Shown: positions 25,287-34,984, counted from the first letter of the stretch. The stretch: 64,000 bases of DNA from Deinococcus sp. HSC-46F16 (GCF_024171495.1 NZ_JALJZW010000001.1:496001-560000); one strand, 5' to 3'. Made by a program: numbers and translations. The notes: generated from the letters alone by a model not told the origin.

Positions 25287-28200
25287 TCGTCGTCCTCCTC
25301 GTCGCCCTCGTCCTCGAGGGGGGCGGTGGTGTAGGTGTCGTCCTCGTCCTCTTCGGGGGTGAACACCCCGCCCGGGCCGAGGTTCTCGATGTCGCCGAAC
25401 GCCTCCGCGAAGGGGGCGTACAGGGCCTGGAAGATCGCCTGCTCCCCGGGGTCGGAGCGGGTCACGTACCCGTGCAGCAGCTTCTGCATGCCCACGAGCA
25501 CGCTGGTGCGTTCGCTGTCCTGCTTCCCCTTCGCGCTTTCCGGGGCCCATGCCGCGTCCACGAAGTACACCTCCGCCGGGCGGCTGCGGCGGATGGCCCG
25601 CCCGATGGTCTGGAGGATGGGGATCAGCAGGTTCGCGCTGAAGGGGCGCAGGTACTCGTCGGGCAGCATGCTGGCGCTCATGGGCCGCGCGAGCAGCCGC
25701 ATGGTGCCGGTGTAGAGCTTCTTCCTCGTCTCGGCCTGCGCCTCCTGCACCTCGTGGAGGTCGCCCTGCGGGAAGGTTTGCCGGTCGAACTCCTCCGTCG
25801 CCCGCGCCACCCCGGCGAGCATCAGCGTGAGGTCCCCGACCACCGGGTGGGGCCGGATCAGGAAGTACAGGCTCCCGATGGCCGCGCTCCCGTTGTCCTC
25901 GTCGTCCGTGTGGAAGACGATGTTCACCCCGCGCCCCAGGGCCGTCATCGGGAAGACGATGACCGTCACGTCCTCCTCGTGCCCCAGCGCCTCTACCTGC
26001 CCGCGCAGCACGTACCGCTCGCTGGGGCCGGGGGCCTCGGGGCGCTCCTTCACCACCCCGCGGGTCTGGAGGGCCAGCTTCGGGTTGATCTGCGCGATCT
26101 CCCGCACCACCTCCACCACCTGGGCGTAGGAGTTCACCACCAGCGCGCACTGCCGCGTCCGCCCCCGAGGCGTCGCCATGGAGCGGGCGCTGCGTTCGAG
26201 CTCGCTCAGGCCGCCCCCGACGCCGGGCCGGGCGAGCTGCCGCACGATCTGCCGCAGGTTGCTCAGGCGGTGGCGGCCCGCCCCGCTCACCCGCAGGGGC
26301 TCGTGGCGCTGCGGGTGCATCACCGGGCGGAACTGCAAGGTCAGGCGGGTCTCCTCCTGCCGCTTCGGGCGCAGCACGTAGTCCGGCTTCACCCCCACGT
26401 GGTACGCGGTGGAGTCCGGCATCCACGAGGTGGCGCTCGTCAACAGGACATTCGCGCCCTCCTCGTGCAGGCGGTGCAGCAGCAGCCGGGGCACCGTGTC
26501 GAGCACGAGGTAGTCGATGTCGAAGCCCGGCCCGCTGTCCTTGCGGCGGTAGCGCACGCTGCTGAAGGTACCCAGCAGGTTGCGGGCCACGAACAGTTCC
26601 AGCGCCCGGCTGGCCTGCGAGCGCACCGCCTGCGGGAGGATGTCGTGGTTCGCGAGGGGCCGGGTCGCCCGCACGAGTTCCTGGTAGGCCGCGATGGCAA
26701 AGCCGACCGTGACCGTCAGGCGGGCGACGGGGGCCAGGCCCTTGTGGTGCTCGGGGGACACCAGCCGCGCGAAGTGCCCGGCGAGCACCTCCATCTCCTC
26801 GTCGAAGTCCTCGGCGCGGGGCACCTGGTGCCAGTAGCGTTTCAGGCTCTCCACCAGGGCGTTCCAGCGCTCCTCGAGTTCCCCGCGCGTCCAGCCGAGC
26901 CCCTCCTCCACGTGGGGGGCGGGCGGGGGCCGGTCCGGGTTGTAGGCCGCGTACATAGCGCTGTCCCAGAAGGCGTACATGGCACTGCGCCTCCGGCTGT
27001 CCACCTCGACGTCGAAGTGCCGCAGCGCCTGCCGGATCAGGAAGTTGGTGGTGAGCAGGCGGTTTTCCAGCGCGAGGCCGAGGTCGCCCTGCTCCTGCTC
27101 GAAGCGGCTGATCTCCTCGTGCAGGCGGATGAGCTGGCGCTCGAAGTTGTTCGCCGCGTAGTTGTGCGCGTACATGCGGTGGTCGGTGACCGGCAGCCCG
27201 CCCCCCAGCGCGAGGCGGGTGACCTTCTGCGCCTCGGCGTGGATGCTGTCCGGCGTGCCGCCGAGGTCGAGGGCCCGGGCGCCCAGCGCGTCGAGGGTTC
27301 GCTGCGTCTCGTCCACCTCGTCGAAGACCACAAGGTCGAAGGTCTGCGCGATCAGTTCGAAGTACTGGAGCCGCTCGGGGCTGGTGTGCGCGGGGACCGG
27401 CGTGTCCGCGCTGCGAACGTGCCCCAGCCAGACGTTCGCGTGCACGAGGTCACGCTGGTTCTTTACCCGCCCGCAACGGCTCCACAGCGGGCAGAGCGAG
27501 GGCCGCCTGGCCTCCTCCTCCCACACCTGCTCGCAGGGGGCGTCGGTGGCCTCCCAGCGCGCCCACGCCTCCTTGGCGTTCACCGCGTAGGCGGGGAGCG
27601 GGCAGGTCTGGGCGAAGAGGTCGGCCCCGGGGACGGTGTGCCCGAAGCCGCCGTTGCCCTGCGCGGCGATGAGTTCCGCGAGCCGCTCCCCGTGCTTGCG
27701 GTGGGTGCTTTCCGAGCGGCCCACCAGCATGGCGGTGGACGTGCCGTAGCGCCGCAGGCGGTCGAGGTACTCGCGGGCCGTCTCGATGCTCGTGAAGAAC
27801 ACGGCCACCCGCTTCTCCCGTTCCGCGAGGTGGGCGCACAGCAGCGAGATCAGCGTCGTCTTGCCCGCCCCGGGCAGGCCGATCAGGTGCTTGAGGCCCC
27901 GTAGGTCCAGGGTGTCCGTGTCCTCCAGCCCCCCGGCGGTGGTGCGTTGCAGGCGGATGACGTTCTCGAGCCGGTCGCGCCAGTGCTCGGCGGGCCAGGA
28001 CGCGCCCTCGTCCAGCGCGTCCAGCCGGTCGGCGGTCGCCCGCAGGCCCGCCAGGGTCACGGTGAGGTCCGCGTCCGGCACGCGGGTGAGGTCGTGCTGC
28101 TCCGGGGCCGGAAGATCGAGCCCCGTGAGCCGCACCGGCACCTCCACCGGGTCGCTGTAGGCCCGCAGGCGGGCCACGAGGTCCCCGGTGGGGGCCAGGG

Positions 28201-28585
28201 TCAGGCCGTGCGCCCGGCGCTCGTGGGGCGTGTTCAGCAGTGCTTTCGCCTCGCGAATGCGGGCGCCGTGGCCGGGAGCGGCGGTGAATTTCAGGGTGTC
28301 CGGATGGATGCGGTAGGTGGCGTCCAGCTCCCCGGCCTTGACGCGGCTGTTCAGGGCCTTGACCGCCACTTGCACCGCCCGGCGGGTGAGGAGCTTGCCG
28401 GTGAGACGGCGGGTGTTGCGGAGGGCCGTGAGGTGCTCCCGGGCCTGCGGGCTGCTCTCCACGGCCCGGCTGCCGGACAACACCAGGGGCAGCAACTCGA
28501 GGTCACTCTCCCCGAGCTGTTCCATCAGGGCACAGGCCCACTGGATGCTCGCCTGCCCTTTCCACCCGGTGAAGGCGTCATCCAT
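25283..28585 (-). CDS. DinG/XPD-type superfamily 2 helicase of the pPIWI_RE system
   Basis: A 1100-residue helicase. Walker A is GLPGAGKTT (236-244) and the Walker B box is FDEVDE (DEVD at 422-425). Between them four cysteines, C328, C351, C365 and C371, occupy the place of the iron-sulfur domain of DinG/XPD helicases. The C-terminal motor includes IGRAIRRSRPAEVYFVD (motif VI). A REase gene upstream and the PIWI gene downstream complete the known three-gene island. Start ATG 28585 has AAGGAG upstream and overlaps the REase gene by 8 nt. Confidence 0.87.
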   Translation of the reverse strand: MDDAFTGWKGQASIQWACALMEQLGESDLELLPLVLSGSRAVESSPQAREHLTALRNTRRLTGKLLTRRAVQVAVKALNSRVKAGELDATYRIHPDTLKFTAAPGHGARIREAKALLNTPHERRAHGLTLAPTGDLVARLRAYSDPVEVPVRLTGLDLPAPEQHDLTRVPDADLTVTLAGLRATADRLDALDEGASWPAEHWRDRLENVIRLQRTTAGGLEDTDTLDLRGLKHLIGLPGAGKTTLISLLCAHLAEREKRVAVFFTSIETAREYLDRLRRYGTSTAMLVGRSESTHRKHGERLAELIAAQGNGGFGHTVPGADLFAQTCPLPAYAVNAKEAWARWEATDAPCEQVWEEEARRPSLCPLWSRCGRVKNQRDLVHANVWLGHVRSADTPVPAHTSPERLQYFELIAQTFDLVVFDEVDETQRTLDALGARALDLGGTPDSIHAEAQKVTRLALGGGLPVTDHRMYAHNYAANNFERQLIRLHEEISRFEQEQGDLGLALENRLLTTNFLIRQALRHFDVEVDSRRRSAMYAFWDSAMYAAYNPDRPPPAPHVEEGLGWTRGELEERWNALVESLKRYWHQVPRAEDFDEEMEVLAGHFARLVSPEHHKGLAPVARLTVTVGFAIAAYQELVRATRPLANHDILPQAVRSQASRALELFVARNLLGTFSSVRYRRKDSGPGFDIDYLVLDTVPRLLLHRLHEEGANVLLTSATSWMPDSTAYHVGVKPDYVLRPKRQEETRLTLQFRPVMHPQRHEPLRVSGAGRHRLSNLRQIVRQLARPGVGGGLSELERSARSMATPRGRTRQCALVVNSYAQVVEVVREIAQINPKLALQTRGVVKERPEAPGPSERYVLRGQVEALGHEEDVTVIVFPMTALGRGVNIVFHTDDEDNGSAAIGSLYFLIRPHPVVGDLTLMLAGVARATEEFDRQTFPQGDLHEVQEAQAETRKKLYTGTMRLLARPMSASMLPDEYLRPFSANLLIPILQTIGRAIRRSRPAEVYFVDAAWAPESAKGKQDSERTSVLVGMQKLLHGYVTRSDPGEQAIFQALYAPFAEAFGDIENLGPGGVFTPEEDEDDTYTTAPLEDEGDEEDDE

Positions 28586-29993
28586 GGGAGGTCTCCTTGC
28601 TGAGAAGTTCGATGGCCTCGTCCACGCCCATGACCTCCAGGGAGCGGCGCAGCTGCGGGGTCAGGTGTTCCCGCAGCCGGGCGAGGTACTGGTCGGTGCG
28701 GGCGCGGCGAGCGGCGACGGCGAGGATCTTGCGGCGGTACAGGCGCAGGCCTCCGATGCCGCCGTTGAGCTTGTGGGCGAGCCGGACGGGGTTGGCGTAG
28801 TCCTTCACGTCCACCCCGATGTCCGGGCCGAGGGACACGTCGCAGCGGTCCTCGTCCGGGTAGAGGTGGACGGCGTCGCCATGAACCTCCCGCAGGGCGT
28901 GGTACAGCCGCAGTTCCTCCTGTGCCGGGTCGCACCAGAAGCGCAGGATCTCCGGGCGGGCCACCCTCACCTTGTCGGCAGGGAGGCGGGCCCCCACCCG
29001 GGCGTGCGGGTGCAGGGCGCGGCAGGTGGCGAGGCGGCACGTCCCGTCGGGGGTCAGGGGGCCGTGGCAGTGCCCGCAGCGGGCCACGAGGCCCCCCTGC
29101 GTCTCACTGGGGTGCACCGGCTGGTACACCCGGTCGAAGAAGGCGGCGACAGTGGGGTTCAGCCGGGGGTTCCTGCGGGCCTTCGCGAGTTCCTCGTCGG
29201 TGGCGAGGGGGTGCTCGGCGATGAAGCGCCGCACCAGGGTGTAGGCGTCCGCGCGTTCCTCTTCGGCCACCCGAGCGAGAGCCTGGGTCAGCCCCTCGTG
29301 CAGGCGTTTCTCCACGAGGTCGTCGAGCCGCCCGCCCTGCTCGGCGAACTGGTTGCACTCCTCGGTGGGCACGAGGTGCTCGGGGTCGATCAGGATGGCC
29401 GTGGCGTAGGCCGGGTGCCGTGCGATGGGCCCGGGTGCCCACTCGGCCATGGGGCGGCGGCAGGCGGTCAGCAGGTCGTGCACGGAGGCGAAGCGGTCGT
29501 CCTCCCCGTGCTCGAAGGCGAGCCGGGCGAGGAGCGCCTGCGCCTGCCGCACCTCGGTGGGGATGTCGCGGTAGATGCCGACGAGGTGCCCCTCGCGGGT
29601 GGCCTCGAACTGCCTGAGGAGGGCGCCCGCGAGGAGCGAGACGGTCTCCCCGAGCAGGGCGTCCTGCTCGTCCTCCTCCGGGGCCGGGAAGAGCAGGCCT
29701 TCCCTGAGCGCCTCGTACAGCGCGGCGTCGTCCCGGTGCAGAAGGTCGTCGCGGATGGCATGCACCGGGAAGTCCTGGTCGCGCAACTGTTTGATCCGCA
29801 GAATCTCAAGCTGGTTGCGCCCGGTGAAGCTGCGGCCTTCCCGGGTGAGGAGGCCCTCGTTGCGCCAGTCGCGCACGGCCCGTTCGGTGGGCAGGGCCAG
29901 GCCGAGGTGAAGCCGCTCGGCCAGGGCACCAGCCTGTTCGAGCGTCTCCTTCAATGTGCCTCGCCATAAAGGCAGGTCAGGAGGAAGCGACAT
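28578..29993 (-). CDS. REase-fold protein of the pPIWI_RE system with N-terminal HTH and zinc ribbon
   Basis: A 471-residue protein. Residues about 30-85 look like a MerR-type helix-turn-helix (LPTERAVRDWRNEGLLT, RIKQLRDQDFPVHAIRDDL). A zinc ribbon has C306, C309, C319 and C324. A PD-(D/E)xK-like nuclease core follows with D385, D395-V-K397 (CDVSLGPDIGVDVK). It is the first gene of the operon, so the HTH may also regulate it. A perfect TTGACA -35 box and a TACCGT box 5 nt before the ATG form its promoter. Confidence 0.83.
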   Translation of the reverse strand: MSLPPDLPLWRGTLKETLEQAGALAERLHLGLALPTERAVRDWRNEGLLTREGRSFTGRNQLEILRIKQLRDQDFPVHAIRDDLLHRDDAALYEALREGLLFPAPEEDEQDALLGETVSLLAGALLRQFEATREGHLVGIYRDIPTEVRQAQALLARLAFEHGEDDRFASVHDLLTACRRPMAEWAPGPIARHPAYATAILIDPEHLVPTEECNQFAEQGGRLDDLVEKRLHEGLTQALARVAEEERADAYTLVRRFIAEHPLATDEELAKARRNPRLNPTVAAFFDRVYQPVHPSETQGGLVARCGHCHGPLTPDGTCRLATCRALHPHARVGARLPADKVRVARPEILRFWCDPAQEELRLYHALREVHGDAVHLYPDEDRCDVSLGPDIGVDVKDYANPVRLAHKLNGGIGGLRLYRRKILAVAARRARTDQYLARLREHLTPQLRRSLEVMGVDEAIELLSKETSHG

Positions 29994-29998
29994 GCCCT

Positions 29999-30028
29999 AC
30001 GGTAAGCGATTGTCACCACAGGTGTCAA
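29999..30028 (-). promoter_or_regulatory. Promoter of the pPIWI_RE operon with overlapping dyad
   Basis: On the minus strand TTGACA (30023-30028) and TACCGT (29999-30004) are 18 nt apart, and the ATG follows after 5 nt. An interrupted dyad, TTGACACC-tgt-GGTGACAA with one mismatch (30010-30028), covers the -35 box and the spacer, a place where a repressor would block polymerase. GGTGACA also occurs at the start of the LexA-like gene. Confidence 0.6.
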
Positions 30029-30052
30029 ACAGAGTCAAAGAGTTTTACGTTT

Positions 30053-32710
30053 TCAATGTCCAAGTTGTTGCCGAATGAGTTGGGACAGGCGTCCAACCTC
30101 GTCCTTGCCGACCAGGGCGAACAGCGCCTGCCCCCCGCTGCGTGCGGCCCACATCTCACCGATGCGGCGCTTTTCCTTGCTGTCGTCGTTGGTGATGCGG
30201 TCGCCACCCTTGTACTCGACCACGAGGATGCGCTCGGGCACCCCCCGCTTCTCATCCGCATGCAGCAACGCGACGAAGTCGGGGTAGAAGCGGTCGGTGC
30301 TGGTGGGCAGCCAGAAGGACGTGCGCGGCTGGCGCTCCAGGTTCCGAACCCAGTACTTCACCTCGGGCAGCGTGTCGATGAAGGTGGCGCACCCGTACTC
30401 CTCGCCTTCGCTCTTCAGCTCACCCACCACCGGGTAGTAGTGCTTCTGGAAGCGGTAGGTGCCCTCGTAGGCCCAGGTGAAGGGGTAGTCCGGCCCGAAG
30501 CGGAATGCGAAGTCGGGGGTGTCATCCACCACCAGTTCCGCCCCCAGCAGCGCCTCGAACCCCCGGTGTTTGGCCGCTTGCCGGTGGCCCTCGATGCGCC
30601 TGGCGAGGGCCTCGCGCAGCCGATACTTCTCGCGCGCCAGTGTGTTGACGTCCACCCGCCGGTCAGCAAGCAGTTCTTCCACCGCCCGCAGCAGGAACAC
30701 GGAGGCCTCGCGCGGGGTCACATCGGGGTGGGGGATGTTCTTGTCGAGCCAGACGGCCAGCTTCGCGGGGGTCCAGTCCTGCCGGTCGACCAGCCGCAGC
30801 AGTTGCTGTTCGACCCGCGAGACGAACTGCGCCTCCAGCTTGCCCGCCTCGGTCACGTCCAGCTGCGTGGCAATTCCGGCCGCCGCGTTCAGGGAGAAGT
30901 CGGCCTCGGAGAGCCTCGCGTCGTAGGTGCTCAGGGGCCAGGGCCCGTCGAGGTAGAGCGACCGTTCGAACGGCAGGCGCTCGGCCCCGCGGCGCACGGT
31001 GAGCCTGGGCACGGCGAAGGGGGCCCCCCGCTCGCTGGGAGCGGCGCGGAAGCTCTCGAAGACCCGGTCGGCAGTGGCCTGCTGTTCCGGTGGGAGCATC
31101 GTTCGTAGGGCGTCCCGGTCTTCCTCGGTCATCTGTGCCCCCGTGAAGCGCACCTCCTGCCGCTGTTCGTCGTACTCGAAGCGGTGCCGCAGCGGCTCAG
31201 GCAGCGCCGCCAGGTTCGGGGGAGTGGTGACCACCACGGTCGGCGTGCGGTAGAGCGGCGTGGGCTGGGAGGGGCGGTTCGTGCTGTCCGGAAAGAGGCT
31301 GCTGTCGAGGATGAGCCCCCGGGTGTCCGCCTCGAAGCCGTTGGCCTTGAGGCCCTTTTGTAGGGTCTCCATCACCGGCGCAAAGGCAGGGCTGGTGACG
31401 TAGGCGTAGGAGTGATTGAGGTCGGCGAGGTTCTTGAACTTCGCGCGAGGCAGGCGCAGCACCCGGCCCACCAGCTGTTCCACTGCCGTCTCGCTCGCGG
31501 CGTTCCCCACACTGCACAGGACATAGGCGAAGGGGCAGTCCCAGCCTTCGCGCAGGGCCTGCACCGTGATGATGTGCCGGATGGGGCAGTCGGGTGCGTT
31601 GAGGTCCACGCCCTGCAACTCGTTGAGGTCGCCGGTGGCGATGGCGATCTCCCGCTCGGGCACCTGGAAGTCGTTCATCAGCGTGGTCTTGAGGCGCTGG
31701 GGGGTGAGACGCAGCGGATCGTCCGCGAGGTCGGATTGCGCCTGGTACAGCACGATGGGCCGGATGGCCTCCCCGGTGATGCTCTGCTCCTTGCGGGCGG
31801 TCGCCTCGAGGGCGTCCCGCCGGGCGATGGCCTGCCCGATGACCTCGAGGCGGTCGGCGTGGGTGGTCAGCAGCAGGGGGAGCTTGATCATGCCCTCGGC
31901 CTTGAGCTGGTAGGCGCTGACGCTGTACAGCACGTTGCTCGCGAACAGGTTCTGCGCGGGCTTGTGCTCGAGGTTGGGGGTGGCCGTCAACTCGAGCACC
32001 ATGCTGGGGTCGAAGCGCGTCAGCGTCTCGAAGGAGAGCGGCGTGCGGGCGTTGTGCGCCTCGTCCATGATCACGATGGGCCGGTGGAGCTTGATCACGT
32101 TGGCAAGCGAGTACAGCAGGGTGCCGCTCGGGGTGTGCTCGAGTCGCGCCCGGTCCGCCGGGTCGAGGCCCGTGAAGTGGTGCTGAAGGGTGCCGTTGCT
32201 CTCGTAGACCTTGCGGCCCTTGGTGTCGCCCACGCGCAGCGCCTGGAGGGTGCTGACGATCACGACACTGCCGGAGGTGACCATGCCCCGGGACAGGGAG
32301 AGCGCCTCACCCACGTCCAGCACCTCCACCGGGCGGCCCCCCAGCTTCTCCTCGAGGGACAGGCGCAGGGGGTGGTGCCGGTCGCGCAGGGCGGTGAGGG
32401 TCTGGTCCACGATCTGGGAGGTGGGGGCGAGCCACAGCGTCAGGCTGGTGTCCGAGCGCAGCAGGGTGTCCGTGATCAAGCCGATGGCGTGGGCCGCGAG
32501 CAGCGTCTTGCCGCCCCCGGTCGGAATACGCAGGCAGACGTAGGGCAGGCCGGGAAAGCCAGGCACCTCGATGTAGTGCTCTACCTTGCGGCCCCAGGCT
32601 TCCAAGACCTCCCCGTAGGCTGTCGCTGCTCCCACTTCCCCCGTGCGCTGCAAGAAGGCGTGCAGGGCTTCAAGGGCCTGCTCCTGGTACGACTTGGGGA
32701 CAAGGGTCAT
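30053..32710 (-). CDS. res: Type III restriction enzyme Res subunit
   Basis: An 885-residue helicase-nuclease. Walker A is RIPTGGGKTLL (GGGKT at 65-69), the DEAH box is VIMDEAHNART (about 217), and later motor motifs ALREGWDCPFAYVLCSVGN and QLVGRVLRLPR are typical of type III Res. The C-terminal nuclease has a PD-(D/E)xK core: D811 and E832-Y-K834 (VVEYKGG). It works with Mod to cut DNA after translocation between inversely oriented unmethylated sites. It overlaps mod by 4 nt. Confidence 0.92.
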   Translation of the reverse strand: MTLVPKSYQEQALEALHAFLQRTGEVGAATAYGEVLEAWGRKVEHYIEVPGFPGLPYVCLRIPTGGGKTLLAAHAIGLITDTLLRSDTSLTLWLAPTSQIVDQTLTALRDRHHPLRLSLEEKLGGRPVEVLDVGEALSLSRGMVTSGSVVIVSTLQALRVGDTKGRKVYESNGTLQHHFTGLDPADRARLEHTPSGTLLYSLANVIKLHRPIVIMDEAHNARTPLSFETLTRFDPSMVLELTATPNLEHKPAQNLFASNVLYSVSAYQLKAEGMIKLPLLLTTHADRLEVIGQAIARRDALEATARKEQSITGEAIRPIVLYQAQSDLADDPLRLTPQRLKTTLMNDFQVPEREIAIATGDLNELQGVDLNAPDCPIRHIITVQALREGWDCPFAYVLCSVGNAASETAVEQLVGRVLRLPRAKFKNLADLNHSYAYVTSPAFAPVMETLQKGLKANGFEADTRGLILDSSLFPDSTNRPSQPTPLYRTPTVVVTTPPNLAALPEPLRHRFEYDEQRQEVRFTGAQMTEEDRDALRTMLPPEQQATADRVFESFRAAPSERGAPFAVPRLTVRRGAERLPFERSLYLDGPWPLSTYDARLSEADFSLNAAAGIATQLDVTEAGKLEAQFVSRVEQQLLRLVDRQDWTPAKLAVWLDKNIPHPDVTPREASVFLLRAVEELLADRRVDVNTLAREKYRLREALARRIEGHRQAAKHRGFEALLGAELVVDDTPDFAFRFGPDYPFTWAYEGTYRFQKHYYPVVGELKSEGEEYGCATFIDTLPEVKYWVRNLERQPRTSFWLPTSTDRFYPDFVALLHADEKRGVPERILVVEYKGGDRITNDDSKEKRRIGEMWAARSGGQALFALVGKDEVGRLSQLIRQQLGH

Positions 32711-34293
32711 AGGCGAACCTCGTACGGCACCTGTTTGAAGGTGACGTGGCGCTCGGCGAGCGCGGAGGCGCTCAGGGTGGTGGCGTCGGCGAAGACGGTG
32801 CGGGGCCGCTCGGGGTCACCGAGGGAGGTGAGGTGCTCGGCCCGCAGGGTGTCGTTCAGCAGCAGGAAGTAATCCCGCCCGTCGTGCGTGCCGATGAATG
32901 GAGGGGCCTGAGCCGCATCCGCGGGGAGGGGCCTCCCGGTCTGGGTCAGGAAGATGTAGCGGGCCATCTGCGCGAACGAGATGCCGTCGGCGACCTGACC
33001 GAGTTCGTTGAACAGCTGGGGGCCGAGGTCACAGAAGCGGAACCCCCCGCCCTGCTCCCAGCTGAAGGTCTCCGAGACGCCGCCTGGGTCTTCGCCCTGC
33101 ACCACCTTGCGCAGGCGCGGCACGATGTACTCCCGGGCCGACGGGGTGAGTTCCACGAGGATGTACCGCCGGTTCATCTTGTGGGCGACCGCCCCGGTGG
33201 TGCCTGACCCGGCGAAGGAGTCAAGCACCAGGTCACCCTCCTGGGTGGTCATCTCGATCAGCCTCGCGAGCAGTTCCTCGGGCTTGGGCGTGTCGAAGGG
33301 CTTGAGCCCCAGCGGCAAAAACAGGTCGCGCTGATGGGCCTTGGCCTGCCGCATGGTGGTGAGGTCATCCCAGATGGTCGGGTGAGGCCGCTCGGGGTTG
33401 TCCGGGGCGTACTCGCGCGTGTAGGGCACCCACTGCTCGCGCCCAAGCAGCACACGGCGTTTCCAGACCAGCAGGTTGGCAGTCCGCAGCTCCTCGACCT
33501 TCTTGGGCCCTGCCGCCCACCGGGCTTCGCGGCCATCGTCATGGACCGGGAAGACCTCTTCGCCGTCAGGCCCGGGAATGCCGAAGTACATCGTGGGCCG
33601 GTCGGAACGCAGGCTGTTGCTGCCGTTCTTTTTCAGCAGGCGGTCGCGGTAGCGCCGCCCCTGGTCATCAAGGTTGCCGTACGCCTTGGCGATCTGCGGG
33701 TCGGGCTTGGCGTGCAGCTGCACCTTTGCCTTGCGGCCCGCGTAGGCGTAGAGGTACTCATGGTTGGGTGCGACGGACACGCCGTTCGTGTTGGGGCTGT
33801 CGACCTTGCGCCAGATGAAGGTGGCGAGGTGGTTCTGGGCGAGAAAGACCTCGTCCAGCAGCATCCGGGCGAAGCTCGCCGTGTTGTCGTCCAGTGAGAT
33901 GACGATGACGCCGTCGTCACGGAGCAACTGCTTGAGCAGGTGCAGCCGCGGGTACATCATGCACAGCCACTTGTCCTGACGCGACAGGTCTTCGAAGTCT
34001 TTGCCCACCACCTTGCCGAGCCAGGCCTCCAACTCGGGGCTGTTGACGTTGTCGTTGTAGACCCACTCTTCGTTGCCCGTGTTGTACGGGGGGTCGATAT
34101 AGATGAGCTTGACTTGCCCGGCGTAGGACGGCATCAGGGCCTTGAGGGCCTCGAGGTTGTCACCGTGGACGATGAGGTTGCCGCTGTCGGGGTCCCCGAA
34201 GCTCTGGGCCTGGTCGCAGACGAGCGTCCGGTACGGGATGTCGTTGTGGTGGGTCAGGACGGCCTGCTTGCCGATCCAGTCGAGGGTGGGCAT
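32707..34293 (-). CDS. mod: Type III DNA-methyltransferase Mod subunit
   Basis: A 528-residue adenine-N6 methyltransferase of the beta class: the catalytic motif DPPYNTG (67-73) precedes the AdoMet motif SFAGSGTTGA (about 355-363). The central region between them carries the target-recognition domain that sets the sequence specificity. A TATCCT box ends 8 nt before the ATG. It forms an operon with res. No simple-sequence repeat that would make it phase-variable is seen in the gene. Confidence 0.92.
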   Translation of the reverse strand: MPTLDWIGKQAVLTHHNDIPYRTLVCDQAQSFGDPDSGNLIVHGDNLEALKALMPSYAGQVKLIYIDPPYNTGNEEWVYNDNVNSPELEAWLGKVVGKDFEDLSRQDKWLCMMYPRLHLLKQLLRDDGVIVISLDDNTASFARMLLDEVFLAQNHLATFIWRKVDSPNTNGVSVAPNHEYLYAYAGRKAKVQLHAKPDPQIAKAYGNLDDQGRRYRDRLLKKNGSNSLRSDRPTMYFGIPGPDGEEVFPVHDDGREARWAAGPKKVEELRTANLLVWKRRVLLGREQWVPYTREYAPDNPERPHPTIWDDLTTMRQAKAHQRDLFLPLGLKPFDTPKPEELLARLIEMTTQEGDLVLDSFAGSGTTGAVAHKMNRRYILVELTPSAREYIVPRLRKVVQGEDPGGVSETFSWEQGGGFRFCDLGPQLFNELGQVADGISFAQMARYIFLTQTGRPLPADAAQAPPFIGTHDGRDYFLLLNDTLRAEHLTSLGDPERPRTVFADATTLSASALAERHVTFKQVPYEVRL

Positions 34294-34390
34294 TGCGGCT
34301 CAGGATAGCCGAGGGGGTGCGAGCTTGCCGGCGTAGGTGCGGTTCTGGCCGGGCAGGTGACAAGGGCGGTCATGCGTGCTGGGATGCACG

Positions 34391-34984
34391 CTACAGGCCG
34401 TTGCGTCTGGGGTCGGCGCGGTCGGCTTCCTCCACCTCGTCGTGGCATTCGGTCCAGTACCGGGTCCCCGTATAAGAGAGCATGATGAACGGCGCGAAGC
34501 TCAAGCTTGAGTCGCCCCCCACAAGATGAATACTGATGGTCCGGTAGGCAGTGTTTATCGGCCTGTCCCCTGATTTCAGAGCCCCCCAGATAAACATCTT
34601 GGTGGGAGACTCACTGTCTACGTCACTGAACACGCCGTACTGGTTTTCAAGCTGTCGCACAAGCAGGTTGTAATCGGCTTCTGCCTTCTCGAGGGACTTG
34701 TACTCGCCACTGTAGGCAGTGAGGTCACACAAGCCGTTCTTCGGCGTCACGAGCATTGTGTACTTCACAAAAATGGGATTACGAATAGGAAGGGCCGTAG
34801 CCGCGTACTCGAACTTTGAGTAGTCAGGATCGTCCTGTCCAAGCTCGCGCAGCTTTACCCCTGCCTTTTGAATCTCGGCGAGATTCATGCCCATTCGCAG
34901 GCCGAACGGCCCTTGGCCGCTTTGGGCGTGCCCTGTTCCTGCTCCAGCCGAGGCCAGCAGAAGACCGAAGACGAGGAGTCGCAT
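34391..34984 (-). CDS. Exported protein, unknown function (transposon cargo)
   Basis: About 197 residues from the ATG at 34984, with a signal peptide (MRLLVFGLLLASAGAG, cleavage near GHA). The mature part starts with GPFGLRMGMNLAEIQKAG, a GxxxGM motif common at the start of small periplasmic proteins, and has two cysteines (NGLCDLT, YWTECHDE). A TACAGT box ends 6 nt before the ATG (leaderless). The coding sequence is visibly less GC-rich than the chromosome genes, pointing to recent transfer. No family recognised. Confidence 0.65.
   Translation of the reverse strand: MRLLVFGLLLASAGAGTGHAQSGQGPFGLRMGMNLAEIQKAGVKLRELGQDDPDYSKFEYAATALPIRNPIFVKYTMLVTPKNGLCDLTAYSGEYKSLEKAEADYNLLVRQLENQYGVFSDVDSESPTKMFIWGALKSGDRPINTAYRTISIHLVGGDSSLSFAPFIMLSYTGTRYWTECHDEVEEADRADPRRNGL

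Noticed and set aside
22422..25334. Long open frame of 970 codons on the plus strand
   Set aside because: It is antisense to the PIWI gene, arises from high GC3, has no motifs and no start signal.
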